NCBI GenBank assembly: GCA_002101205.1
Contig: LWTM01000064.1
Span: 1-44,302, forward strand
Length of the DNA: 44,302 nt
DNA from: Cycloclasticus sp. symbiont of Poecilosclerida sp. N
GTDB lineage: Bacteria; Pseudomonadota; Gammaproteobacteria; Methylococcales; Cycloclasticaceae
Reading direction: 5' to 3'
Position 1 is the first letter of the stretch. Each line of letters opens with the position of its first letter. Of this stretch, positions 1 to 7,699 are shown in pieces. Under the pieces are notes generated by a model. That model saw only the letters and a list, made by a program, of their open reading frames with translations. It made no database searches and was not told where the DNA came from. The position numbers were made by a program, and so were the translations under genes.

Positions 1-66
1 TTGTGACCTGCGACTGCAGTACAGAATAATATAGTCTGCAAGCCATGCAACAACACTGTATAGCTA

Positions 67-704
67 CTACATAATAGTTGGTGTTTTTAGCTCTAAACCT
101 TTATGCGGTCTCATGCTGTTATATTTCACTAACTAGTCAGCCAATGGTTCGTTAAATGTGGCTAAATCGGTGAATAATAACTCTTCGTGATAATCGACGA
201 ACTGTTCTTGTATGGTTCGGCTGAAACGCTCACAGACGGCGTTCATCTTGGGCGTGCTTAGGTACGTCCAAAGATGCGTTATATGTGCATCGGATAATAA
301 GGAATCAAACTCGCCTTTGATCTCACTGCCGTTGTCGGTGATGACCTTTTCTATCTCGAATGGACTCAGTTTGAAGCACGCTTCAGAGAATTGTTTGGCA
401 GCTTTATTTGTAACGGCGGGTACGGCAATGGCATAGTCGCTCACTTCTTACTTATCGCATTGTTCGGGTTCAGTACCTGTGAGACAAATCAGGCGACCTG
501 CATGAGTTGTTGATAATAACGCATTGGCGTTTCTAATCTCACACCATCGGGGGGTCGATAATGGTACCGCCGGCACCCGCTACGCTTGTATTAGTCGCGC
601 TGGTGTTGTTCCCGCTTCTTTATCCGAACAACAACTTCTGCGCTAGCCGTATCGGCAATAGGCCAACTTCTGTATGATTTCATTCGCAGGCTTTTGATCT
701 GCAT
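67..704 (-). pseudogene. Decayed IS481-family transposase
   Basis: Remnant of a DDE transposase. An N-terminal piece starts at the ATG at 704 and reads MQIKSLRMKSYRSWPIADTA, which is typical of IS481-type proteins, and stops near 595. The C-terminal integrase core occupies 133-444 with ITDNGSE (second catalytic Asp) and NAVCERFSRT (catalytic Glu). After LAD an in-frame TAG at 133-135 stands where the family has Trp. The same frame then continues with LVKYNSMRPHKGLELKTP, the usual family C-terminus, to a TAG at 67-69. The stretch between the two pieces (about 445-595) does not read as transposase and carries a dispersed GC-rich repeat. The element is dead because the first catalytic Asp region is missing and there is a nonsense codon. 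Confidence 0.8.
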
Positions 705-830
705 CGGCTAGTCTCCTGTGTTTAGTTAACAACTCACAGGCTACCCGAATTTTACATCTCAAAAAGTCTCACTTCTATCTGAGCCCAGACAAATGACACA
801 TTATGCGACTAACTAAAAGTAAAAAACAAT

Positions 831-866
831 AAAAAAGCCCGTAAGTTAAATACTTACGAGCCTTTT
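831..866 (-). terminator. Rho-independent terminator of groSL
   Basis: On the minus strand this is a 10-bp stem (GCTCGTAAGT / ACTTACGGGC, one G-U pair) with a 5-nt loop, followed by a run of six T. It lies about 30 nt past the groL stop and fits the end of the groESL transcript. Confidence 0.8.
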
Positions 867-895
867 TGAGACTTAGTGAAACTAAGCTAAAAAAT

Positions 896-2557
<1,662 letters not shown>

Positions 2558-2572
2558 TTAATATGCTTAAAA

Positions 2573-2860
2573 TTATTCAACAACCGCGATGATATCGTCT
2601 TCACGCATTACGAGTAATTCGTCGCCGTCTACTTCAACTTCTGTACCAGAGTATTTACCGAATAATACGTTATCACCCACTTTTACAGCCATTGGTTGTA
2701 AGTCGCCTTTGCTGTTTGTTGCGCCATTGCCTACAGCAAGAACTTCGCCACGGCTTGGTTTTTCTTTAGCTGAGTCTGGAAGCACAATGCCGCCTGCGCT
2801 AACAGCTTCTTCCTCTACGCGCTTGATAATGACACGGTCGCTGAGTGGACGTAAGTTCAT
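2573..2860 (-). CDS. groS: Co-chaperonin GroES (10 kDa)
   Basis: Heptameric lid of the GroEL chamber. The 95-residue product begins [18 protein letters not shown] and has the mobile-loop region around SAGGIVLP and the C-terminal [11 protein letters not shown] typical of the family. The start at 2860 is fixed by homology and by a strong GAGGAG ribosome site. A longer in-frame reading to 2929 would run through the promoter and is rejected. It is the first gene of the groSL operon. Confidence 0.98.
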   Translation of the reverse strand: MNLRPLSDRVIIKRVEEEAVSAGGIVLPDSAKEKPSRGEVLAVGNGATNSKGDLQPMAVKVGDNVLFGKYSGTEVEVDGDELLVMREDDIIAVVE

Positions 2861-2896
2861 GTATATCTCCTCGATATAAGTTAGTGTGAATGCTAG

Positions 2897-2924
2897 ATAT
2901 GGGGCGACTTTAACTAAATTCAAC
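2897..2924 (-). promoter_or_regulatory. Sigma-32-type heat-shock promoter of groSL
   Basis: On the minus strand there is GTTGAA (2919-2924), a 14-nt spacer, then CCCCATAT (2897-2904). This matches the RpoH consensus (CTTGAA / CCCCATNT) well and lies about 37 nt upstream of the groS start. I see no CIRCE inverted repeat, so control is probably through sigma-32 rather than HrcA. Confidence 0.75.
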
Positions 2925-2929
2925 CCCAT

Positions 2930-3360
2930 AAGAAATTAATGGACTGATGAAATTAGCACGCAACCACAAAGACTTCTAATTATCCCGATTACACTTGCAC
3001 TGTCAAGCCGCTGGTTTTAGCGTGTTAGGCGTAAATTATCTGTCCTATTAATTAATACGTGACCTGTCCGAATTTATTCTATCCCTATTAGGGGGCTGAA
3101 CACTAAACCCGACGAATTTTCACGAGAAATTAAAACAGGAGACCTCTGCATAACATCTCAACTTTATCGTTAAGCATGTGTTTTTGTTTTATATTCTTAT
3201 TTTCTGCATAAACACATCAGGCCAAAAACTCGGTAGCCTTTATAAACCGGCTTAGGCGTGCGGCTTAAAGTGCACTTAATTATCTTCGTTCGTATGGGTG
3301 CAACACACTTGGTAAATGTTTACACGCCATTTGTAGCACACTTTAGCTCAATCGCGTAAA
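2930..3360. other. Intergenic region groS-leuB with dispersed repeat
   Basis: About 430 bases without a convincing gene. It contains one copy of a 26-bp sequence (3057-3082, ACGTGACCTGTCCGAATTTA and six further bases) that recurs at 17558-17583. No clear sigma-70 promoter for leuB could be assigned. Confidence 0.6.
3057..3082 (+). repeat. Dispersed direct repeat, copy 1
   Basis: 26-bp core that differs from the copy at 17558-17583 at two positions. Similarity extends weakly to the left (CCTATTA shared). Both copies are on the plus strand, one upstream of leuB and the other upstream of leuC, about 14.5 kb apart. Confidence 0.75.
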
Positions 3361-4506
3361 ATGCCTTGTTTACCCTCCATACAAGCAACGGATAAACGAT
3401 TGAAAAATTATAAAATTGCCATAATGCCTGGCGACGGCATTGGCCCGGAAATTATGCAAGAAGCCGTTAAGGTACTAAAGCTGGTTGAAGAGCGAAATGA
3501 TGTAACCTTTGAACTAATGCACGCTCTTTTTGGCGCCTGTGCGTACTTTGAAAAAGGCGAAGCTTTCCCGCAGGAAACCAAAGACATTTGCGACCAAGCC
3601 GACGCCATTGTTAAAGGTCCGATTGGTTTAAGCCATGAAGAATCGAAAAAAATTCCGGTTGATGAGCAACCTGAACGCGGTGCTTTATTACCTATGCGTC
3701 GTCGTTACAACACGTATGCAAACTACCGCCCTGTTTTTTTACCCAAAGGGTTGGCGCACTTTTCGCCCTTAAAACCTCAAGTCATCGGTGAGGGCATTGA
3801 TATTATTATGGTGCGCGAGTTGGTCGGCGGGCTGTATTTTGGCGAAAAAGAAGTGGGGGTTAACGAACAAGGCTTACGTTACGTAAAAGAAACGCTTGAA
3901 TACGACGAAGCGCAAATTCGTCAAATCATGCACCACGCATTCAAGTTATCTAGCGGCCGTAAAAAGGTTCTCCACAACATTCATAAAAGTAACGTATTGA
4001 AATCATCGGTACTTTGGAATGAAATTATGGAGGAAGTTGCAGTTGAATATCCTGATGTTAAAGTCATCAATATTCTAGTTGATGCGGTTGCGACCTTGCT
4101 TTGTCTCAAACCAACACAGTTTGACGTGATGGTGATGGAAAACATGTTTGGCGACATTCTAAGTGACCAAGGCGGCGGTATTTTAGGCTCACTTGGCCTC
4201 ATGCCTTCTGCATGCTTAGGGGACGATAAAGCATACTACGAACCATCTCACGGTTCTGCGCCAGACATCGCAGGGCAAAACATTGCCAACCCTTATTCAA
4301 TGATTGGCTCTATCGCCATGATGCTTGAGTACAGCTTTGGAATGGTCGATGAAGCTGCCAATGTCTGGGCTGCAATGCAAGAGGTATTTACGGATGGTTA
4401 TTCAACAGCTGACCTCTCTAAGCTAGACTCTAGCGTTACGATGATTAGCACGAATGAGTTTGGCGATAAAGTGGTTGGAAAATTAAGAGCGATGCCGATA
4501 GTTTGA
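3361..4506 (+). CDS. leuB: 3-isopropylmalate dehydrogenase-like protein
   Basis: Isocitrate/isopropylmalate dehydrogenase family. The likely role is the NAD-dependent oxidative decarboxylation of 3-isopropylmalate in leucine synthesis. Visible family signatures are PGDGIGPEIM near the N-terminus, VRELVGGLYFGE (catalytic Tyr), HKSNVLKSS (catalytic Lys), ENMFGDILSDQGG and YEPSHGSAPDIAGQNIANP. The 381 residues are slightly longer than usual. The ATG at 3361 has no ribosome site; a TTG at 3400 (LKNYKIAIMPGDG), preceded by ACGGA, may be the true start and would give the family's normal N-terminus. It faces leuCDA across the accessory island. A paralogous dehydrogenase of the same superfamily cannot be fully excluded, but the leu context supports LeuB. 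Confidence 0.85.
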   Translation: MPCLPSIQATDKRLKNYKIAIMPGDGIGPEIMQEAVKVLKLVEERNDVTFELMHALFGACAYFEKGEAFPQETKDICDQADAIVKGPIGLSHEESKKIPVDEQPERGALLPMRRRYNTYANYRPVFLPKGLAHFSPLKPQVIGEGIDIIMVRELVGGLYFGEKEVGVNEQGLRYVKETLEYDEAQIRQIMHHAFKLSSGRKKVLHNIHKSNVLKSSVLWNEIMEEVAVEYPDVKVINILVDAVATLLCLKPTQFDVMVMENMFGDILSDQGGGILGSLGLMPSACLGDDKAYYEPSHGSAPDIAGQNIANPYSMIGSIAMMLEYSFGMVDEAANVWAAMQEVFTDGYSTADLSKLDSSVTMISTNEFGDKVVGKLRAMPIV

Positions 4507-4536
4507 ATATCAGAGCTATCTTTAAAACTCTGATAT
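4507..4536. repeat. 9-bp perfect inverted repeat after leuB
   Basis: ATATCAGAG (4507-4515) and CTCTGATAT (4528-4536) are separated by 12 nt, immediately after the leuB stop. There is no T-run, so it is not a standard terminator. It marks the leu-side border of the island. Confidence 0.5.
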
Positions 4537-4544
4537 AGGGGGAG

Positions 4545-4642
4545 GCCTAATGAAGGCGGATAAAGCTGTCGATTATACCGCAGGCACGCGTGCTGCCTGC
4601 GCCGGCAGTGTAGGTGCAAGCGTAGCGGGTGTCTTCTTAGGC
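4545..4642. repeat. attC-like imperfect palindrome (~98 nt)
   Basis: The outer arms are GCCTAATGAAG (4545-4555) and CTTCTTAGGC (4633-4642), which are nearly inverted copies resembling degenerate integron R boxes (ATTAGGC/GCCTAAG). Inside is an 8-bp perfect inverted repeat, CGCAGGCA (4579-4586) and TGCCTGCG (4594-4601), with a 7-nt loop. Length and layout resemble an attC site at the 3' end of the restriction-modification pair. The conserved G of GTTRRRY is absent at both ends, so it would be a decayed site or an unrelated repeat. Confidence 0.3.
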
Positions 4643-4663
4643 TTTATGAGCAACAATTTTTAG
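4550..4663 (+). CDS. Possible 37-residue small protein
   Basis: Short reading frame beginning MKADKAVDYTAGTR, with a Gly/Ala/Val-rich hydrophobic stretch (ASVAGVFLGFM) near the C-terminus. It is preceded by a very good ribosome site (GGGGAGG, six bases before the ATG). It coincides with the attC-like palindrome, so the open frame may be accidental. I recognise no family. If real, it could be a small membrane-associated peptide. Confidence 0.25.
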   Translation: MKADKAVDYTAGTRAACAGSVGASVAGVFLGFMSNNF

Positions 4664-4665
4664 TT

Positions 4666-5511
4666 TCATAAATTTGACGTATCGTAATTTGTAATAATGG
4701 CCTCAATCATTGGGTTTCTGTTTTTTTCACTACCACCAACATGATAAAAATGCTCTCTTGTTAAAATATTGAATTGACCCCACAAAGATTCGATATATTC
4801 ATTTTTACGAAAATCGTTATGATGCCAAGTTGATAAAATAAATTCACTTTCTGATTGAGATAAAATATTAAATAGACTGTTTTCCCGATCAGCGTCCCAG
4901 CCATTAAAATACTCGACGTGCCTACCTATATACGGAGGGTCGCAATAAATAATATCATCAGGACTAGCGCTAGATATAGTTTTCTCAAAAGATTGGCATT
5001 TGAATTCAAAATCTTTCATTTCAAACAACCTGCTTACGTGTGTAACTTGATTTACTATTTTGGTTACATAAGCTTGTGCAAATCGTTCTGGTTTTCTGCA
5101 AAAAGGGATATTGAACCCTCCTTTTCTATTGAATCTAATCATTCCATTAAAACCAGCTCTGTTTAAAAACAAAAAGTCCAAAGGGCGATGCTCTTCATTA
5201 AACCGTGCTCTTAATTCATAATAATGAGATTCGCCTTTTTCTAATAATTGTGCTCCTTGTTCTTTTAAATATTCTTTTACGATTTGCGGAGTGATTTCTT
5301 TGTCTGCAATGGCTTGATAAAAATTTATTAAATGTGGGTTTGTATCACACAATAATGCATGTTTCGGTGCAAGATTAAATGCTACAACTCCAGTTCCCAT
5401 AAAAGGTTCTATCCATTTTCCTTCAAATTCTTTAGGAACAATAGTTTTTATCCAAGGAACTAGTTTTGTTTTTATTCCTTGAGATTTTATGGGTGGTACA
5501 TTGACCTTCAT
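4666..5511 (-). CDS. EcoRV-type DNA adenine methyltransferase
   Basis: Protective N6-adenine methyltransferase of the D12/Dam class. Motif I is [12 protein letters not shown] (from residue 35) and the catalytic motif is DPPYIGRH (from residue 191). The whole protein follows M.EcoRV as I remember it: [14 protein letters not shown] at the N-terminus, [32 protein letters not shown] and [14 protein letters not shown]. It should therefore methylate the first adenine of GATATC. The 281-residue length is normal. Its ATG overlaps the stop of the restriction gene (ATGA, 5508-5511), so it is probably translated by coupling. The surrounding DNA is AT-rich compared with the core genes, consistent with transfer. 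Confidence 0.93.
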   Translation of the reverse strand: MKVNVPPIKSQGIKTKLVPWIKTIVPKEFEGKWIEPFMGTGVVAFNLAPKHALLCDTNPHLINFYQAIADKEITPQIVKEYLKEQGAQLLEKGESHYYELRARFNEEHRPLDFLFLNRAGFNGMIRFNRKGGFNIPFCRKPERFAQAYVTKIVNQVTHVSRLFEMKDFEFKCQSFEKTISSASPDDIIYCDPPYIGRHVEYFNGWDADRENSLFNILSQSESEFILSTWHHNDFRKNEYIESLWGQFNILTREHFYHVGGSEKNRNPMIEAIITNYDTSNL

Positions 5512-6347
5512 TTATTTATCAGCCTTTCTTTATTGTGTTTTGGGACAATTAGTGAAATATCCCCTTTTCTGTATTCAACAAAGTCAGCTAAAGAAGTAAT
5601 TTTCTTAGTCCCATCTTTTCCGTCAGGAATGGTGATTTTGTTGTAATTCATCCAATAATCATCAAACCAAGATTCTCCGAGCTTTGAAAACATGCCATTG
5701 CCACTAATAACATCCTCAATATTGTTAATGCTTCCTATATTTGCGGTATTACCACTACCACTTTTATCACTGGCAATTCTCCATTTTTCAGCAACAAAAA
5801 ACTGGAATCCGCTTACTACTGACGCAATAGAGTGTAAGTCCTTAATATTGTGGCTCGCTGTTTCATCTATAGATGCACCATCGGCGCGATCATAGATAAT
5901 ACCAAGACAAAAATGACCTGAATATTCCCCATAAGGAAATTGTATGTTTTTTGTACTTGTTCGCTCTTCAAAGTATTTTCCATGCGAACCTAATGTAAAC
6001 CCATTACACAAATATGGCTTGCTTGGATTTCGGTATGTAGTTTTGAAATCCACGGCAAATCTAATGCTTTTATCCTCTGCTTTTACAAATGAAATGTCGG
6101 GGTAATAATTTTGATGCTCTGCTAATACTATTTTATATCCATGTTTTTCGGCAAATTCCATGATTTTGGGAAATAAGTGAATTTCCAGAATTTTTGAGAC
6201 AATTTTAGTGTCAGAGGAAATTGTATAAATATTTTGGAACACATCTATGAAACCTTTAACAGTCCACTGACCATCTTCAGTACTGATATGCTTTTTAAGG
6301 TCTTCAACAAACTTTTTCAGTTGAGATTCAAATTGTTCTTTCATCAT
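5508..6347 (-). CDS. EcoRV-like type II restriction endonuclease
   Basis: Homologue of R.EcoRV, predicted to cut GATATC. Counting from the ATG at 6347 (279 residues; EcoRV has 245), the catalytic set is intact: E55 (in [10 protein letters not shown]), D84 (QNYYPDISF), D100 and K102 (AVDFKTTY), corresponding to E45, D74, D90 and K92 of EcoRV. The DNA-reading loop [11 protein letters not shown] (197-207) is almost identical to EcoRV GSGNTTNIGSI, and [13 protein letters not shown] matches KNIVYPFDQYIAH. I chose the ATG at 6347 because AGGAAA precedes it; the open frame to 6401 runs into a decayed attC. No controller (C) gene lies nearby, and the methylase is downstream rather than divergent as in the EcoRV plasmid system. 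Confidence 0.92.
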   Translation of the reverse strand: MMKEQFESQLKKFVEDLKKHISTEDGQWTVKGFIDVFQNIYTISSDTKIVSKILEIHLFPKIMEFAEKHGYKIVLAEHQNYYPDISFVKAEDKSIRFAVDFKTTYRNPSKPYLCNGFTLGSHGKYFEERTSTKNIQFPYGEYSGHFCLGIIYDRADGASIDETASHNIKDLHSIASVVSGFQFFVAEKWRIASDKSGSGNTANIGSINNIEDVISGNGMFSKLGESWFDDYWMNYNKITIPDGKDGTKKITSLADFVEYRKGDISLIVPKHNKERLINK

Positions 6348-6365
6348 GTGTTTCCTGTTTTTTGC

Positions 6366-6437
6366 GTAGGACGACCAAGCTGTGCGGCGCAAACGAAGCA
6401 CAGCGTAGTTTGCGTCCCAACGAACTCCTTATTAGAC
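6366..6437 (-). other. Truncated integron attC-like site
   Basis: On the minus strand it starts GTCTAATAAGGAGTTCGTTG (R''-like GTCTAAT). An imperfect palindrome follows: GGGACGCAAAC paired with GTTTGCG and CGTCC, and GCTGTGC paired with GCACAGC. It lies directly downstream of the cassette gene at 6447-6815, where an attC is expected. The R' end (GTTRRRY) is missing; the palindrome runs into the leader of the restriction gene, suggesting a deletion or fusion there. Confidence 0.5.
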
Positions 6438-6446
6438 GCTTGATTG

Positions 6447-6815
6447 TTAAGTGCCACAATCATCCGCATACGACATTGCATCATCGGCAGAAGGTTTGGC
6501 TCTCCTTAAATAACCAATAGCATCATCATAGTCTCCGGAAAGATATGCTCTTCTTGCATAGGTATGGGCATCATCTGCCGCACTATAAGCATCATCACAA
6601 TTACAACCTTCAGCAGCAAACATGGCATCTTCTGTATCAAACATTGCCTTCCGTGCGTAATATTGAGCATATTCCAAGTTATCTGCGTTATATCCTCTTT
6701 TAGCCTGCGTATATGCGTCATCCGCATATGAATATGCATCTGAACAATCTTCAGCGAAAACAGAAGTAGAAAAAATACCGGCCATTAAAATAAGAGCAGA
6801 GATGGTGATTTTCAT
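6447..6815 (-). CDS. Secreted protein with two Cys-bounded repeats
   Basis: Unrecognised 122-residue protein. A clear Sec signal peptide (MKITISALILMAGIFSTSVFA, residues 1-21) suggests export to the periplasm or outside. The mature part is an internal duplication of about 48 residues: repeat 1 (24-71) begins CSDAYSYADDAYTQAKRGY, repeat 2 (73-120) begins CDDAYSAADDAHTYARRAY, and each is closed by a Cys. Composition is rich in Ala, Asp and Tyr and looks helical, so each unit may be a helical hairpin with a disulphide. The start at 6815 has a good GGAGA site. The gene lies between two attC-like sites, so it looks like an integron gene cassette. No function can be assigned. Confidence 0.7.
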   Translation of the reverse strand: MKITISALILMAGIFSTSVFAEDCSDAYSYADDAYTQAKRGYNADNLEYAQYYARKAMFDTEDAMFAAEGCNCDDAYSAADDAHTYARRAYLSGDYDDAIGYLRRAKPSADDAMSYADDCGT

Positions 6816-6841
6816 AAACTCTCCTTGGAGTATCAATTGGT

Positions 6842-6897
6842 GTCTAACGCAAATTCAGCGGTTACCGAAGATGGTCCGCTCGAGCTTTTTGTTACAT
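6842..6897 (-). other. Integron attC (59-base element)-like site
   Basis: Read on the minus strand: ATGTAAC (R''), AAAAAGCTCGAGCGG, a central ACC-ATCTTC-GGT, AACCGCTGAATTTGC, then GTTAGAC (R', a perfect GTTRRRY core). The two halves pair as an imperfect hairpin with two extra bases in the left arm, as expected for attC. The total of 56 nt matches the short attC class. It lies after the gene at 6940-7302 and just before the gene at 6447-6815, in the orientation required for cassettes. No integrase gene is in the window. Confidence 0.65.
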
Positions 6898-6939
6898 GCC
6901 GCTTACTCTGATGTTTTATTAACTTTTGAGATGTTCAAG

Positions 6940-7302
6940 TTAGCAACCCTGATAAGGAAAACCTTGTTCTTTATTTAATTTTTGCGCAGCCTTACAAGCT
7001 GAACGTGACTGTTTTTCAGCACACTCTGTATTGAATGTACTTGCCATTCTAGTATGTTGTTCTACCATTTTGTTGTAGTTATCTACTGATTTTTTACTGT
7101 AGCTATCAACAGACGTATCATTCATTTTTTTATATAACCATTCAGACTCATTATATAACTTTACACATTGCTCCATTTTATCATCTGAGATAGCTGGCAC
7201 ATAACTACGAGTTGATGTCGTGGGAGGAGTGACATAGTATTCAGCTGCGATTGTGACAGTTGATAATAGATATGATAATAAAATAATAATTCTTAAATTC
7301 AA
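6940..7302 (-). CDS. Secreted hypothetical protein (cassette gene)
   Basis: Unrecognised 120-residue protein. The N-terminus MNLRIIILLSYLLSTVTIAA is a signal peptide, so the product is probably exported. The mature chain is polar, with four Cys (46, 94, 103, 120) that could form two disulphides, and ends GFPYQGC. The start at 7302 has only a weak AAGG site. It is followed by an attC-like site at 6842-6897, making it a probable integron cassette; the upstream cassette boundary is lost in the IS fragment that begins 14 nt away. The DNA is AT-rich. Function unknown. Confidence 0.6.
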   Translation of the reverse strand: MNLRIIILLSYLLSTVTIAAEYYVTPPTTSTRSYVPAISDDKMEQCVKLYNESEWLYKKMNDTSVDSYSKKSVDNYNKMVEQHTRMASTFNTECAEKQSRSACKAAQKLNKEQGFPYQGC

Positions 7303-7315
7303 AATTAAAACAACC

Positions 7316-7612
7316 TTATATTATGATAATTCTTGCTTCAAGCTGACGGTTGATCTCACCTAGCAATCGGCCCCATAGATCGTGTTCAACCAACTGCGTT
7401 CTAAACCGTCCTATAGTCGATGCTTCTAGAACGTCACCATCAAGCTCCAAACCGCAGAATTTACGGAACAATAAGTCCCTGTATAAACACTGGGCTAACT
7501 GCACATCGGATAGTTGATGCCATACGCCAAGCAACAAGCTTCGAAATAGCGTCAGTAAAGGGTAACTGGGACGACCTGTGGCTGTGTTGAGAATGATTTT
7601 TGCATGATGCAT
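7316..7612 (-). pseudogene. IS5-type transposase, N-terminal fragment
   Basis: 98-residue fragment of a DUF772-type transposase. GRPSYPLLTLFRSLLLGVWH, LSDVQLAQCLYRDLLFRKFCG and STIGRFRTQLVEHDLWGRLL are typical of the N-terminal domain of IS5-group proteins. The whole catalytic C-terminal part is missing after INRQLEAR, and no intact ends of the element are visible. It separates the cassette/restriction block from the helicase operon and shows past IS activity. Confidence 0.75.
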
Positions 7613-7660
7613 TATAACAAAATTAATGCGAATTTATTGGGTTATACTGTCAGCACTAGC

Positions 7661-7697
7661 ACCGCCGGCACGCGTGCTGTAAGTACACGCGCTGAGG
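7661..7697. repeat. Dispersed GC-rich palindromic repeat, copy 3
   Basis: ACCGCCGGCACGCGTGCTG (7661-7679) shares ACCGCCGGCAC with 566-576 and GGCACGCGTGCTG with 4583-4595. On the minus strand CGCGTG and CACGCG can pair. It lies just past the stop of the helicase gene. Confidence 0.45.
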
Positions 7698-7699
7698 TC

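Noticed and set aside
2861..2929. N-terminal extension of groS to 2929
   Set aside because: It would translate through the sigma-32 promoter and is not found in the family; the ATG at 2860 has a strong ribosome site.
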